Part shown: positions 38,440-48,790 of the stretch, piece after piece
Layout of the letters: every line of letters begins with the position of its first letter
Position numbering within the stretch: position 1 is the stretch's first letter
Origin: Mycolicibacterium vinylchloridicum
Lineage (GTDB): Bacteria; Actinomycetota; Actinomycetes; Mycobacteriales; Mycobacteriaceae
Reading direction: 5' to 3'
DNA length: 64,000 bases
Assembly (NCBI RefSeq): GCF_013404075.1
Contig: NZ_JACBJQ010000006.1
Location: forward strand, 62,001-126,000
The notes under the pieces: generated by a model
What the model was told of the DNA's origin: nothing
Database searches by the model: none
Seen by the model: the letters and a program-made list of their open reading frames with translations, nothing else
Program-made: the position numbers and the translations under genes

Positions 38440-40776
38440 ATGGCGAGTGCCAAAGACGTCCCGGCCGACTACGACGAGCACGCGGTCCACGTCGGCGTGC
38501 CCAAGCATGAGGCCGCCGGGGTGAAGGCCGTGATGGTCAGCATGCAGCGTGGTCTGGCCGAAATGGGCCCCGTCCGCACGCTGGCGACACTGTCGCGGCT
38601 CAATCAACGCCACGGATTCGACTGCCCGGGCTGTGCCTGGCCTGAGGAACACGGCGGCCGCAAGCTGGCGGAGTTCTGCGAGAACGGCGCCAAGGCGGTG
38701 GCCGAGGAGGCCACCAAGCGGCGTGTCACCGCAGACTTCTTCGCCCGCCACACGGTGGCCGAGCTGGCCGCCAAGCCCGAGTACTGGCTATCCCAGCAGG
38801 GCCGACTCACCCACCCGATGGTCTTGCGGCCCGGCGAGCAACACTACGAGCCGATCGGCTGGGACGCCGCCTATCGATTGATCGCCGAGCATCTCCGCGG
38901 ACTCGGCTCCCCGCACGAGGCGGTGTTCTACACCTCGGGACGCACCAGCAACGAGGCGGCGTTCCTCTACCAGTTGCTGGTCCGCAGCTTCGGCACCAAC
39001 AACCTGCCGGACTGCTCCAACATGTGTCACGAATCGTCGGGCACCGCGCTGATCGATTCCATCGGCATCGGCAAGGGCTCGGTGACCGTGGCGGACATCG
39101 AGTACGCCGACGTCATCGTCATCGCCGGTCAGAACCCGGGTACCAACCATCCGCGGATGCTGTCGGTGCTGGAGAAGGCGAAGGCCAACGGGGCCAAGAT
39201 CATTGCGGTCAACCCGCTGCCCGAGGCCGGACTGATCCGGTTCAAGGATCCGCAGAAGGTGAATGGCGTTGTCGGCCATGGGGTACCGATCGCTGACGAG
39301 TTCGTGCAGATCCGCGTCGGCGGGGACCTGGCATTGTTCAAAGGGCTGGGCCGCCTGCTGGTGGAGGCCGAGGACCGCGCCCCCGGCAGCGTGATCGACC
39401 GCGAGTTCATCGCCGCGCACTGCCACGGATTCGACGAATACCTCGCCGATGCCCGCGCCGTCGACCTGGACACCGTCACCGAAGCCACCGGCATCGCGCG
39501 CGAGCAGTTGGACCGGGTCGCGGGCATGCTGGCAGGCTCACAGCGCACCATCGTCTGCTGGGCGATGGGCATCACCCAGCACACCCATGCGGTGGCCACG
39601 ATCGCCGAGATGACCAACCTGCTGCTGCTGCGCGGGATGATCGGAAAGCCCGGCGCCGGAGTGTGTCCGGTGCGCGGGCATTCCAATGTGCAGGGCGACC
39701 GCACGATGGGGATCTGGGAGAAGGTGCCCGAGACGTTCTTGACCGCGCTGGACAATCGGTTCGGGATCATCAGTCCCCGCAAGCACGGCTATGACACGGT
39801 CGACGCGATCCGGGCGATGCGCGACGGGCGGGCGTCGGTGTTCTTCGCCATGGGCGGCAACTTCGCCTCGGCCACCCCCGACACCGCGGTGACGGAGGCC
39901 GCACTGAGCAATTGCGCGCTGACTGTGCAGGTCTCCACCAAACTCAACCGCAGCCACCTGGTGCACGGCCGCACCGCATTGATCCTGCCCACCCTGGGCC
40001 GCACCGACCGCGACCTGGCGAATGGCCGCAAACAGGTTGTGTCCGTCGAGGATTCGATGTCGATGGTGCACCTGTCGCGGGGCAGCCTGACCCCGCCGAG
40101 CGACGAAGTCCGCAGCGAGGTCGCCATCGTCTGCCAGCTGGCCCGCACCGTGCTCGGAGCCGACCATCCCGTTCCGTGGGAAACCTTCGCCGGCGACTAC
40201 GACACCATCCGTGACGCGATCGCCGCAGTCGTGCCGGGCTGCGCCGACTACAACACCCGCGTGCGTCAGCCCGACGGATTCCAATTGCCGCACCCGCCAA
40301 GGGATTCCCGCGAGTTCCCCACCATCACCGGCAAGGCGAACTTCGCGGTCAACGAGCTGAACTGGGTACCCGTGCCGCCGGGACGGCTGGTACTGCAGAC
40401 ATTGCGAAGTCACGACCAGTACAACACCACCATCTACGGGCTCGACGACCGCTATCGCGGGGTGAAGGGCGGCCGCCGGGTCATCTTCGTCAACCCCGCC
40501 GATATCGAGTCTCTCGGGCTCACCGAGGGTGACCGCGTCGACTTGATCTCAGAGTTCACCGACGGCCACGGTCGGCTGCAGGAGCGCCGCGCTAAAGACT
40601 TCCTGGTGGTGCCCTACTCCACCCCGGTCGGCAACGCCGCCGCCTATTACCCCGAGACCAATCCCCTGGTTCCGCTGGATCACGTTGCAGCCAAGTCGAA
40701 TACCCCGGTTTCGAAGGCGGTCGTGATCAGGCTCGAACGCGGCGGACAGGAAAGCGGCACAGCATGGGACGGGTGA
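38440..40776 (+). CDS. fdhF: FdhF-type molybdopterin oxidoreductase (formate dehydrogenase alpha-like)
   Basis: 778 aa, of the YdeP/FdhF-like single-subunit group. Visible are [10 protein letters not shown] near the N terminus, [37 protein letters not shown] for the Mo-cofactor domain (cut here), [12 protein letters not shown] and a C-terminal molydopterin-dinucleotide domain ([16 protein letters not shown]). No in-frame TGA for selenocysteine is present, and the N-terminal 4Fe-4S Cys set is reduced. The substrate may be formate, but the YdeP group is not fully defined. The next gene, fdhD, overlaps it by 13 bp. Confidence 0.88.
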   Translation: MASAKDVPADYDEHAVHVGVPKHEAAGVKAVMVSMQRGLAEMGPVRTLATLSRLNQRHGFDCPGCAWPEEHGGRKLAEFCENGAKAVAEEATKRRVTADFFARHTVAELAAKPEYWLSQQGRLTHPMVLRPGEQHYEPIGWDAAYRLIAEHLRGLGSPHEAVFYTSGRTSNEAAFLYQLLVRSFGTNNLPDCSNMCHESSGTALIDSIGIGKGSVTVADIEYADVIVIAGQNPGTNHPRMLSVLEKAKANGAKIIAVNPLPEAGLIRFKDPQKVNGVVGHGVPIADEFVQIRVGGDLALFKGLGRLLVEAEDRAPGSVIDREFIAAHCHGFDEYLADARAVDLDTVTEATGIAREQLDRVAGMLAGSQRTIVCWAMGITQHTHAVATIAEMTNLLLLRGMIGKPGAGVCPVRGHSNVQGDRTMGIWEKVPETFLTALDNRFGIISPRKHGYDTVDAIRAMRDGRASVFFAMGGNFASATPDTAVTEAALSNCALTVQVSTKLNRSHLVHGRTALILPTLGRTDRDLANGRKQVVSVEDSMSMVHLSRGSLTPPSDEVRSEVAIVCQLARTVLGADHPVPWETFAGDYDTIRDAIAAVVPGCADYNTRVRQPDGFQLPHPPRDSREFPTITGKANFAVNELNWVPVPPGRLVLQTLRSHDQYNTTIYGLDDRYRGVKGGRRVIFVNPADIESLGLTEGDRVDLISEFTDGHGRLQERRAKDFLVVPYSTPVGNAAAYYPETNPLVPLDHVAAKSNTPVSKAVVIRLERGGQESGTAWDG

Positions 40777-41588
40777 CCTCGCGACGGCGGGCCAGCCACG
40801 TCAACGACGGCGCCGCTACCGAACGCGCCGAGACCCTGGTCGTCGAGGAGCCGCTGGAAATCCGGGTCAACGGGACGCCGCTGAGTGTCACGATGCGCAC
40901 GCCCGGATCCGATGTCGAACTGGCACAGGGATTTCTGCTCACCGAAGGCGTCATCGCCCGCCGCGACGATGTGCTCACCGTCCGTTACTGCCGCGGCGCC
41001 GATGACAACGGCACCAACACCTACAACGTGCTCGACGTGACACTGCGCCCCGGCGTCCCGATGCCCGAGGTGGACGTCACCCGCAACTTCTACACCACCT
41101 CGTCATGCGGGGTGTGCGGTAAGGCCTCGATCGACGCGGTCCGGTTGACCAGCCGCCACTCCCCCGGCGATGACCCGTCGACCGTCACGTCCTCGGTGCT
41201 GACCGCGATGCCCGAGCAACTGCGGTCGGCGCAAAAGGTTTTCGCCAGCACCGGCGGACTGCACGGAGCAGCCTTGTTCGGCGTCGACGGCACGATGCTG
41301 GCCGTTCGCGAGGACGTCGGCCGGCACAATGCCGTCGACAAGGTGATCGGCTGGGCGCTGGAAGCCAACCGCGTCCCACTCGGCGGTACCGTCCTGCTGG
41401 TCAGTGGCCGGGCGTCCTTCGAGCTGACTCAGAAGGCGGTCATGGCCGGTATTCCGGTCCTCGCCGCAGTGTCCGCGCCCTCCTCGCTGGCCGTCGACCT
41501 GGCCACACAGTCAGGCCTGACGCTGGTGGCCTTCCTGCGCGGCGAGTCGATGAACGTCTACAGCAGGGCGGACCGCATCCAGCACTAG
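40764..41588 (+). CDS. fdhD: formate dehydrogenase accessory sulfurtransferase FdhD
   Basis: 274 aa. The loop [17 protein letters not shown] holds the C-x2-C site that accepts sulfur from IscS and passes it to the Mo cofactor of formate dehydrogenase. [28 protein letters not shown] and a C-terminal [11 protein letters not shown] are family marks. Overlap with fdhF implies coupled synthesis of enzyme and maturase. Ends 10 bp before the convergent lipoprotein gene. Confidence 0.94.
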   Translation: MGRVTSRRRASHVNDGAATERAETLVVEEPLEIRVNGTPLSVTMRTPGSDVELAQGFLLTEGVIARRDDVLTVRYCRGADDNGTNTYNVLDVTLRPGVPMPEVDVTRNFYTTSSCGVCGKASIDAVRLTSRHSPGDDPSTVTSSVLTAMPEQLRSAQKVFASTGGLHGAALFGVDGTMLAVREDVGRHNAVDKVIGWALEANRVPLGGTVLLVSGRASFELTQKAVMAGIPVLAAVSAPSSLAVDLATQSGLTLVAFLRGESMNVYSRADRIQH

Positions 41589-41598
41589 CGGCTGATCG

Positions 41599-41862
41599 TC
41601 AGTTGTCGCCCGGAATCGCGGTCGGCGCCGGCGGCGCCTTCACCGTCGGCGAGAAGCTGTTGGGCCCGCCGCCGTCCGAGCCCTTCTCAGTCGGGGCCGG
41701 CGGCGGTGCCACACTGCTGCTGGCCGGCGTCGTAGAGGTGGTCGTGGTCGTGGTCGACGACGGCGCTTCTTTTTCTTTGTTGCCGCACGCCGTCGTCATG
41801 CCGAACACGCCGACGGTCAAAACCAGGGCAGCCACAGCGGACCGATTGCGAAGTCTCTCCAT
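41599..41862 (-). CDS. small putative lipoprotein with Thr/Pro-rich linker
   Basis: 87 aa. A basic start (MERLRNRS), a hydrophobic stretch and MTTAC at about 22-26 make a weak lipobox. The mature part is low complexity, a Thr/Ser run followed by Pro/Ala, and suits a flexible cell-wall-spanning peptide. The frame is open to 41943, but the ATG at 41862 begins the signal peptide. Divergent from the glycosyltransferase gene. No family recognised. Confidence 0.6.
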   Translation of the reverse strand: MERLRNRSAVAALVLTVGVFGMTTACGNKEKEAPSSTTTTTTSTTPASSSVAPPPAPTEKGSDGGGPNSFSPTVKAPPAPTAIPGDN

Positions 41863-41975
41863 GCTGCGATCGTACTGCCACCAATCTCCACGCAATCTCC
41901 ATGAAACCTCCAAGCCGGGCGAGCCCGCCGCGGCGAGCATCAATCTCGATCATTCACCGGACGATTGGGAGCACG

Positions 41976-43328
41976 ATGGCGGAAATTCTGATTGCGGGAC
42001 TGTCTGCGGCCGGACACATCACACCGCTGCTGGCCATAGCCGGTGGGCTCGCTCATCGCGGTGACAAGGTCACCGTGCTGACCTCGACGCGACACGCGGC
42101 GAAGGTCAATGCGTGCGGCGCCCGGTTTCACCCGCTGCCGCCCGAGGCCGACCTCGCCGACGGCCAGGTCGATGAGTGCCCGGACCGCGCCGGATTGAGT
42201 GGCTTGAAGAAACTCAACTTCGACATCACCGAATTCTTCGTCGGCCCCATGCCCCGCCAGGCGGAGATCCTCACCGAGCTGTTCGCCCACAACCACTTCG
42301 ACGCCGTGATCGTCGACTCGGTCTTCCTCGGCATCGTGCCGTTCCTGGTGGGTTCTCGGGCCGGGTTGCCGCCGGTGTTGGCATTCACCCCGATGCCGCT
42401 GATGATCGCCAGCCGCGACACCGGACCCGCCGGACTGGGTATGCTGCCCGCCGCCGGACCACTTGGCCGGGTGCGCAATCGGACGCTCACCGGGTTGTCC
42501 CACAAGGTGTTGCTGGGCCCGTCGCACCGAGCGGCCAACCGCATGCTGGATGCGATGAACGCACCACGGCTGCCGGTGTTCATTCTGGACGCCGGCCTGC
42601 TGGCCGATCGCTATATCGTGCCTACCGTGCCGGCGTTCGACTATCCGCGCAGCGACCTGCCGGCGCAGGTGCGCTATGTCGGTGCGGTGCATCCGCTTCC
42701 GTCGCGGCGCTTCCGGCGGCCGTCGTGGTGGCATGAGCTCAACGGCGATCGGCCGGTCGTTCACGTCACGCAGGGCACCGTCGACAATGCCGACCTGGGC
42801 CGGCTCCTGGAGCCGACCATCGAAGCGCTACGCGGTGAGGACGTCGTTGTCGTCGCGACCACCGGGGGCCGCGACGTCTCCGACATCAAGATCCCGTTGC
42901 CGTCGAATACCTATGTCGCCGAATTCATTCCGCATGATGTTCTGCTGCCGAAGGTGGACGTCATGGTGAGCAACGCCGGATACGGGGCCGTTCAGCGGGC
43001 CTTGTGCGCCGGCGTGCCGCTGGTGGTGGCCGGTGACACCGAGGACAAGCCGGAAGTGGCTGCGCGGGTGGGCTGGTCGGGCGCGGGCATCAACCTGCGG
43101 ACTGGTACGCCGACACCCCGGGCGCTGCGCAACGCGATCGGTGCGGTGCTACACAGCCCGCATTACCGCAGCTGCGCGCGCAATCTTCAGACGGCATTCG
43201 CCCAACGGGACGGCGTCGCCGAAATTGCCCTGCTGGTCGACGAGGTGATCGCCGAACGCGCGATGCGGGTGACGCGCCAACAAACAGATCGGCGTATCAA
43301 CAGCCGCGCGGACACCATCCAGCGCTGA
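41976..43328 (+). CDS. GT1/MGT-type glycosyltransferase
   Basis: 450 aa, GT-B fold. The N-terminal lobe starts ILIAGLSAAGHITPLLAIAGGL, and the C-terminal lobe has VVHVTQGTVDNADLG, YVAEFIPHDVLLPKVDVMVSNAGYGAVQRAL and the nucleotide-sugar region GVPLVVAGDTEDKPEVAARV. It resembles UDP-glycosyltransferases of macrolide, glycopeptide or glycolipid type. The ATG at 41976 is chosen; an upstream frame enters the divergent lipoprotein promoter. Acceptor unknown. It precedes the TIR-NHL gene by 55 bp. Confidence 0.85.
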   Translation: MAEILIAGLSAAGHITPLLAIAGGLAHRGDKVTVLTSTRHAAKVNACGARFHPLPPEADLADGQVDECPDRAGLSGLKKLNFDITEFFVGPMPRQAEILTELFAHNHFDAVIVDSVFLGIVPFLVGSRAGLPPVLAFTPMPLMIASRDTGPAGLGMLPAAGPLGRVRNRTLTGLSHKVLLGPSHRAANRMLDAMNAPRLPVFILDAGLLADRYIVPTVPAFDYPRSDLPAQVRYVGAVHPLPSRRFRRPSWWHELNGDRPVVHVTQGTVDNADLGRLLEPTIEALRGEDVVVVATTGGRDVSDIKIPLPSNTYVAEFIPHDVLLPKVDVMVSNAGYGAVQRALCAGVPLVVAGDTEDKPEVAARVGWSGAGINLRTGTPTPRALRNAIGAVLHSPHYRSCARNLQTAFAQRDGVAEIALLVDEVIAERAMRVTRQQTDRRINSRADTIQR

Positions 43329-43337
43329 ACCCCTGGC

Positions 43338-43361
43338 CCTATGATCGAGCGAGATCATAGG
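43338..43361. promoter_or_regulatory. 9-bp inverted repeat with embedded -10 TATGAT before the TIR-NHL gene
   Basis: CCTATGATC (43338-43346) and GATCATAGG (43353-43361) are exact reverse complements around the 6-base centre GAGCGA. The left arm contains TATGAT at 43340-43345, a good mycobacterial -10 box, 38 bp before the start codon. It could be an operator over the promoter or a terminator of the upstream glycosyltransferase gene. Confidence 0.45.
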
Positions 43362-43383
43362 ACGATGCCCGGAGGTTGGCGCG

Positions 43384-45057
43384 ATGAAGATCTTCATCAG
43401 CTACTCCAGCCGTGACACCGTCGCGGTCCAAGGTCTGGCCGACGACCTCGAAAAGGCTCGCCAGCAGGTGTGGCTGGATCAGGACCTGGGTGGCGGTGAA
43501 GCCTGGTGGGCCGCGATCCTGTCGGAGATCCAGAACTGCACCGTCTTTGTGCTCGCCCTGTCCGACCATGCGTTGACCTCGAAGCCGTGCCGGGCGGAGA
43601 TCGAGTATGCGAAGAGCCTCGGCATCCCGATCCTGCCCGTCCAGATCGGGGAGGTCGCCAGCTACCGGACGGATCCGATTTTCGCGATGCAGTTCATCGA
43701 CTATCGGGATTCAACGAAAAATTCTGGAATCGAGTTGATCTCGGCTCTACACGAACGGGCTGCGCACCGCGGCCCGTTGCCAGACCCGTTACCCGAACCG
43801 CCGCCCATCCCCTTCGAGTACCTCCAGCGATTGGGTGCCGCGATTCGCAGCAGCGCCGAACTTGCTCCGTCGGCGCAGGCGGCCATGGTGTTTGAGCTGA
43901 GGACGGCACTCGACGACGAGAACGATGACACAGTTCGCAGTGATATTCGAAATCTCCTGCGCGAGTTGGGAAACCGGCGAGACGTGACCCGTGCGATCGC
44001 CAGGGACATCGACGGAGCCATTGGCGAACAGCCGGCGACTTCAGCGCCCCCGGCGAGCGTGATCCCAGAAGTACCGGCGGTCGTCGCGGCCGAGCCACCA
44101 CCGATTGCCGCCCCGGCACCTGGCCGGCAGGCAAGATCACGTCGCACGCCGATGTTCATCGCCGCCACAGTGCTGCTGGTGGTCGCGGTCGCTGTCGTCA
44201 GCATCGTGTTGACCCGACACCCCACGACTGAGCAAGCCGCGGGCGCGCAACAGGCGACGGCGCAATCGCCACGCCGACAGACTGTGGTGAAGGTGCCCCC
44301 GCCGGCCGGACACGTGCTGTCCCAGGCTTCGCTGGCCACCGACTCCGTCGGCACTATCTACATCGTCGAGTTCGGAGGCAAGAACCTGTGGAAACTGCCG
44401 CCAGGGGCCGGCACCCCGGTGGCGCTGCCGTTCACCGGATCGGCGCACCTCATGGGCGTGGCCGTGGATCCGCAGGGCACGGTGTACGCCACCGACAACG
44501 TGTTGAACAAGGTGTTTGCACTCGCTCCTGGCGCTTCCGGCCCCGTCGAGTTGCCGTTTGACGGCTCCCGCGTCGGCTACATAGCCGCCGATACCGAAGG
44601 AAACGTCTACGTCACCGACCTCGGCACTCGGGTACTCAAATTGGCCAAAGGTGCTTCTGCACCCGTCGAACTTCCGGTGCGCGGCCTGCAGCGGGCGCTC
44701 GGAATCGCCGTCGGCGGGGACGGCAGCGTCTACATCACCGATCCGGGCAGCCACACGGTGGTGAAGCTGTCGGGCAACCCACCGACCCAGACCGAACTCC
44801 CCTTCTCCGGACTCGTGTCCCCGTTCGGCGTGGCCGTGGACAAAGACTCCAACGTCTATGTCTCCGACAACGGATTCGATGGCGGGTCCGCCGCCGCACT
44901 CGAACTCCAGGCGGGCAACCAGACCGCAGTGGAGTTACCGTTCGACGACAATGCCACCCGGATGGACGGGATCGCCGTCGACGGCGCGGGAAACGTCTAC
45001 GTTGCCGGGAAGAACGAGGGCGAGCTATTGAAGCTGGCGCCCGAATCGACGAACTAA
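43384..45057 (+). CDS. TIR domain - transmembrane helix - NHL six-blade propeller receptor-like protein
   Basis: 557 aa. Residues 1 to about 120 are a TIR_2 domain: [34 protein letters not shown] and [11 protein letters not shown]72 in C-x-x-E fits the NADase Glu. A helical segment (about 145-210) and a Pro/Ala linker lead to one transmembrane helix at 256-277. Six NHL repeats follow (about 305-557: [42 protein letters not shown] and so on, with PVELPF between blades), very like the outside sensor of the kinase PknD. Positive residues (RQARSRR) before the helix put TIR inside and NHL outside. CCGGAGG is the ribosome site. Its stop overlaps the convergent clpX stop. Ligand and output unknown. 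Confidence 0.88.
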   Translation: MKIFISYSSRDTVAVQGLADDLEKARQQVWLDQDLGGGEAWWAAILSEIQNCTVFVLALSDHALTSKPCRAEIEYAKSLGIPILPVQIGEVASYRTDPIFAMQFIDYRDSTKNSGIELISALHERAAHRGPLPDPLPEPPPIPFEYLQRLGAAIRSSAELAPSAQAAMVFELRTALDDENDDTVRSDIRNLLRELGNRRDVTRAIARDIDGAIGEQPATSAPPASVIPEVPAVVAAEPPPIAAPAPGRQARSRRTPMFIAATVLLVVAVAVVSIVLTRHPTTEQAAGAQQATAQSPRRQTVVKVPPPAGHVLSQASLATDSVGTIYIVEFGGKNLWKLPPGAGTPVALPFTGSAHLMGVAVDPQGTVYATDNVLNKVFALAPGASGPVELPFDGSRVGYIAADTEGNVYVTDLGTRVLKLAKGASAPVELPVRGLQRALGIAVGGDGSVYITDPGSHTVVKLSGNPPTQTELPFSGLVSPFGVAVDKDSNVYVSDNGFDGGSAAALELQAGNQTAVELPFDDNATRMDGIAVDGAGNVYVAGKNEGELLKLAPESTN

Positions 45058-46334
45058 GCGGACTTGTCGCGACGCTCGGGGCGAGCCGGCTTGCGCGGCA
45101 CGATCGTCGGCAGGACGTTGTCCTGGACGGTCTCCTTGGTCACCACGACCTTGGCGACATCGTCACGGCTGGGGATGTCGTACATCACCGGCAGCAGAAC
45201 TTCTTCCATGATCGCGCGCAGGCCACGGGCACCGGTGCCGCGGTGGATGGCCTGATCGGCGATGGCATCCAGTGCGTCGTCGGCGAACTCCAGCTCGACG
45301 CCGTCCATCTCGAACAGCCGGGTGTACTGCTTGACCAGAGCGTTCTTCGGCTTGGACAGGATCTGCACCAGAGATTCCTTGTCCAGGTTGGTCACCGAGG
45401 CCACCACCGGCAGACGGCCGATGAACTCCGGGATCAGACCGAACTTGATGAGATCCTCGGGCATCACCTCGGCGAAGTGGTCCTGGGTGTCGATCTCGGC
45501 CTTGGACTTCACCTCGGCACCGAAACCCAGGCCACGCTTGCCGACGCGGTCGGAGACGATCTTCTCCAGTCCGGCGAACGCACCGGCAACGATGAACAGC
45601 ACGTTGGTGGTGTCGATCTGGATGAATTCCTGATGAGGATGCTTGCGGCCGCCCTGCGGCGGGACCGACGCCTGCGTGCCCTCGAGGATCTTCAGCAGCG
45701 CCTGCTGCACACCCTCACCGGACACGTCGCGGGTGATCGACGGGTTCTCGCTCTTGCGGGCGATCTTGTCGACCTCGTCGATGTAGATGATGCCGGTCTC
45801 GGCCCGCTTCACGTCGTAGTCGGCGGCCTGGATCAGCTTGAGGAGAATGTTCTCGACATCTTCGCCGACGTAGCCGGCCTCGGTCAGGGCGGTGGCATCG
45901 GCGATGGCGAACGGCACATTGAGCATCTTGGCCAGCGTCTGCGCCAGGTAGGTCTTGCCGCAGCCGGTCGGGCCGAGCATCAAGATGTTGGACTTGGCGA
46001 GCTCCACCGGCTCAGAGCGGGAATCCCGGTGCTTTTCCTGCGCCTGGATTCGCTTGTAGTGGTTGTAGACCGCAACGGCCAGCGTGCGCTTGGCGGTGTC
46101 CTGGCCGATGACGTAGCTCTCCAGGAACTCCCGGATCTCGGCAGGCTTGGGCAACTCATCGAGTTTGACGTCGTCGGCGTCGGCCAACTCCTCTTCGATG
46201 ATCTCGTTGCACAGATCGATGCACTCGTCGCAGATGTAGACGCCGGGGCCGGCGATGAGCTTCTTCACCTGCTTCTGACTCTTACCGCAGAACGAGCACT
46301 TCAGCAGGTCACCGCCGTCTCCGATACGCGCCAT
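45054..46334 (-). CDS. clpX: ATP-dependent Clp protease ATP-binding subunit ClpX
   Basis: 426 aa. The N-terminal C4 zinc finger ([11 protein letters not shown] and [11 protein letters not shown]) recognises adaptors. The AAA+ core has Walker A GPTGCGKT, Walker [11 protein letters not shown] and the [18 protein letters not shown] pore/ISS region. ClpX unfolds tagged proteins and feeds them to ClpP1P2, encoded nearby at 47458-48694. Full length and well conserved; the 3' end overlaps the TIR-NHL gene by 4 bp. Confidence 0.98.
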   Translation of the reverse strand: MARIGDGGDLLKCSFCGKSQKQVKKLIAGPGVYICDECIDLCNEIIEEELADADDVKLDELPKPAEIREFLESYVIGQDTAKRTLAVAVYNHYKRIQAQEKHRDSRSEPVELAKSNILMLGPTGCGKTYLAQTLAKMLNVPFAIADATALTEAGYVGEDVENILLKLIQAADYDVKRAETGIIYIDEVDKIARKSENPSITRDVSGEGVQQALLKILEGTQASVPPQGGRKHPHQEFIQIDTTNVLFIVAGAFAGLEKIVSDRVGKRGLGFGAEVKSKAEIDTQDHFAEVMPEDLIKFGLIPEFIGRLPVVASVTNLDKESLVQILSKPKNALVKQYTRLFEMDGVELEFADDALDAIADQAIHRGTGARGLRAIMEEVLLPVMYDIPSRDDVAKVVVTKETVQDNVLPTIVPRKPARPERRDKSA

Positions 46335-46580
46335 GGTGGTGGGGTCCTACTTTCCTTCGCCGGGTCTTCGATGTTGCCAGTCAGTCAGTGTCGGTGTCTG
46401 TCCCGACGCTACCCGCTTGCTCTGCCACGGTGCGACAGATAAAGCCGAATCGCGTCAGTGGTATTCGTGCGTGATGGTGAACATATCCCCTGACGCGGCT
46501 CACGTCGCCTCGGAACGCTTAGCTGTGTTTTTGGCGTGTCGCCGCCGTGACCATATCGAGCCGTTGAGCTGGGCCGAACG

Positions 46581-46586
46581 TAGAGT
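46581..46586 (+). promoter_or_regulatory. -10 box TAGAGT of mmuM, leaderless start
   Basis: TAGAGT ends 6 bases before the GTG at 46593 and no ribosome site is visible, the standard leaderless layout in mycobacteria. The remaining part of 46335-46592 is non-coding and carries the divergent clpX promoter. Confidence 0.45.
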
Positions 46587-46592
46587 TGCGTC

Positions 46593-47507
46593 GTGGTGTT
46601 CGCCGTTACCCACAATACCGTCCTGATTTCTGATGGCGGGCTGGCCACTGAGCTGGAAGCCCGTGGACACGACCTGTCCGACGACCTGTGGTCGGCCCGG
46701 TTGCTGGTCGACTCCCCGGACGAGATCGTGGCCGTTCACGAGGCGTTTTATCGGGCCGGGGCCGATATCGCGACGACCGCTAGCTACCAGGCGTCGTTCG
46801 ACGGTTTCGCCGAGCGCGGATTCGCCCGGCGCGAAGCCGAGCGGCTCCTGGTCCGCAGCGTCGAATTGGCCAGGACGGCGCGGGACAACGTCGACGCCGG
46901 CGGGTGGGTCGCGGCGTCCGTCGGGCCCTATGGCGCGGCCCTGGCCAACGGCGAGGAATACCAGGGCCGCTACGGCCTGAGCGTCGCCCAACTGGCCGAC
47001 TGGCACCGCCCCCGGCTGGAGGTCCTGGTGTCCGCGCAGCCCGACGTCCTGGCCCTGGAAACGGTGCCCGACGTCGACGAGGCAGAAGCGCTGGCCGGCC
47101 TGGTGGGTGAGTTCGGTACCCCGGCGTGGCTCAGCTACACGATCGCCGGCGGGCACACCCGGGCCGGCCAACCGCTCGAGCAGGCGTTCGCGGTGGCCGC
47201 CGACGTCCCCGAGATCGTCGCCGTCGGGGTCAACTGCAGCGCACCGGCCGACGTGCTCGGCGCCATCGAGGTGGCCCGCCGCGTCAGCGGCAAACCGGTG
47301 ATCGTCTACCCGAACAGCGGTGAAGAGTGGGAACCCTCACGCCGCACCTGGATAGGTACGAGTGGCTTCGACGCGAACGCCGCGACCCAGTGGGCCGCGG
47401 CGGGCGCGAACATCATCGGCGGATGCTGCCGGGTGAGCCCGGCAGACATCGCCGCGATCAGGCGTTCTGGGCCGACAGTTTCCGGTACTCCAGAACCGTG
47501 TCGATGA
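46593..47507 (+). CDS. mmuM: homocysteine S-methyltransferase
   Basis: 304 aa, one-domain type. [14 protein letters not shown] opens the barrel, GVNCSAP carries the first zinc Cys, and GGCCRVSP near the C terminus gives the other two. It makes methionine from homocysteine with S-methylmethionine or SAM as methyl donor. GTG start with a leaderless promoter. Its last 50 bp overlap the 3' end of the convergent clpP2. Confidence 0.92.
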   Translation: MVFAVTHNTVLISDGGLATELEARGHDLSDDLWSARLLVDSPDEIVAVHEAFYRAGADIATTASYQASFDGFAERGFARREAERLLVRSVELARTARDNVDAGGWVAASVGPYGAALANGEEYQGRYGLSVAQLADWHRPRLEVLVSAQPDVLALETVPDVDEAEALAGLVGEFGTPAWLSYTIAGGHTRAGQPLEQAFAVAADVPEIVAVGVNCSAPADVLGAIEVARRVSGKPVIVYPNSGEEWEPSRRTWIGTSGFDANAATQWAAAGANIIGGCCRVSPADIAAIRRSGPTVSGTPEPCR

Positions 47508-48105
47508 TCCCGTACTCTTTGGCGTCCGCCGCGGTGAGGATCTTGTCTCGGTCGGTGTCCTTGCGGATGACGGCCGCATCCTTGCCCGTGTGCCGGGCCA
47601 ACGTCTCCTCCATCAGGGTCCGCATCCGTTCGATCTCGGCGGCCTGGATCTCCAGATCGGAGAACTGACCCTGGATGACGCCACCCAGCGACGGCTGATG
47701 AATGAGGATGCGTGCGTTCGGCAGGGCCAGGCGCTTGCCCGGCGTACCGGCGGCCAGCAGCACCGCGGCGGCTGAGGCGGCCTGACCGAGGCACACCGTC
47801 TGGATGTCGGCGCGCACGTACTGCATGGTGTCGTAGATCGCCATCAGCGAGGTGAACGAGCCACCCGGCGAGTTGATGTACATGGTGATGTCGCGGTCGG
47901 GATCCAGCGATTCCAGCACCAGCAACTGGGCCATGATGTCGTTGGCCGACGCGTCGTCCACCTGCACGCCGAGGAAGATGATGCGTTCCTCGAACAGCTT
48001 GTTGTACGGGTTGGATTCCTTCACACCCCAGCTGGAGTGCTCGACGAACGAGGGAAGGATGTAACGCCCCTGCGGTGCGAGCCGCGAATCTGTGTAATCA
48101 GGCAT
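47458..48105 (-). CDS. clpP2: ATP-dependent Clp protease proteolytic subunit ClpP2
   Basis: 215 aa. [15 protein letters not shown], the oxyanion stretch [18 protein letters not shown], catalytic Ser in GQAASAAAV, His in LIHQPSLGG and the Asp further on. In mycobacteria ClpP2 pairs with ClpP1 to form the essential mixed tetradecamer. Its start lies 8 bp inside the clpP1 end, so the two are coupled. The N-terminal extension before NPYNKLF is the propeptide normal for this subunit. Confidence 0.97.
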   Translation of the reverse strand: MPDYTDSRLAPQGRYILPSFVEHSSWGVKESNPYNKLFEERIIFLGVQVDDASANDIMAQLLVLESLDPDRDITMYINSPGGSFTSLMAIYDTMQYVRADIQTVCLGQAASAAAVLLAAGTPGKRLALPNARILIHQPSLGGVIQGQFSDLEIQAAEIERMRTLMEETLARHTGKDAAVIRKDTDRDKILTAADAKEYGIIDTVLEYRKLSAQNA

Positions 48106-48694
48106 TGGACCCTCCGTTGAAGTGGGCGCGGGTGATGATGTGGTCGACGAAGCCGTATTCCAGGGCTTCCTGGGCGGTGAACCAGCGGTCGCGGTCGGAG
48201 TCGGCTTCGATGCGCTCGATCGTCTGGCCGGTGAACTCGGCGTTGAGCCGGAACATTTCCTTCTTGATGAGCGCGAACTGCTCGGCCTGGATCGCGATGT
48301 CGGCCGCACCACCGGTGATGCCACCCAGCGGCTGGTGCATCAGGATGCGGGCGTGCGGCAGCGCGTAGCGCTTACCTTTGGCGCCGGCGGCGAGCAGGAA
48401 CTCGCCCATCGAGGCCGCCATGCCCATGGCGTAGGTGGCGACGTCGCACGGCACGAGCACCATGGTGTCGAAGATCGCCATACCGGCGCTGATCGAGCCG
48501 CCGGGCGAGTTGATGTACAGCGAGATGTCTTTGGTCGGGTCCTCGGCCGCGAGCAGGAGGATCTGCGCGCACAGCCGATTGGCGATGTCGTCATCGACCT
48601 GGGAACCCAGGAAGATGATGCGCTCGGCGAGCAACCGCTCATACACCGAGTCGGAAAGGTTCAGCCCTGGCATGCCCGAACGCATTTCAGTCAC
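48098..48694 (-). CDS. clpP1: ATP-dependent Clp protease proteolytic subunit ClpP1
   Basis: 198 aa. [38 protein letters not shown], catalytic Ser in GMAASMGEF and His in LMHQPLGG. The GTG at 48694 ([13 protein letters not shown]) is chosen by comparison with the usual mycobacterial N terminus; an ATG at 48685 is also in frame. First gene of clpP1-clpP2, separated from tig by a hairpin terminator. Confidence 0.96.
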   Translation of the reverse strand: MTEMRSGMPGLNLSDSVYERLLAERIIFLGSQVDDDIANRLCAQILLLAAEDPTKDISLYINSPGGSISAGMAIFDTMVLVPCDVATYAMGMAASMGEFLLAAGAKGKRYALPHARILMHQPLGGITGGAADIAIQAEQFALIKKEMFRLNAEFTGQTIERIEADSDRDRWFTAQEALEYGFVDHIITRAHFNGGSNA

Positions 48695-48753
48695 GACTTG
48701 ATACCTGCTTTCTACGGACTTCGTTCTACCCGACCCTAACCAACGCAGCGCGC

Positions 48754-48777
48754 AGCGCACTCCCTGGCGAGTGCGCT
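48754..48777 (-). terminator. hairpin terminator after tig
   Basis: AGCGCACTC (48754-48762) and GAGTGCGCT (48769-48777) are exact reverse complements around CCTGGC, 14 bp past the tig stop in the tig direction. No T-run, as is common in mycobacteria. It separates tig from clpP1. Confidence 0.6.
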
Positions 48778-48790
48778 TTCGCTGTCGGCG

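Noticed and set aside
38440..40776. Selenocysteine formate dehydrogenase
   Set aside because: No in-frame TGA; the protein reads through with ordinary codons and is of the YdeP-like group.
41540..43328. FdhD and the glycosyltransferase both end in SRAD-x-IQ with similar DNA
   Set aside because: The FdhD tail is normal for its family; the similarity is short and most likely coincidence.
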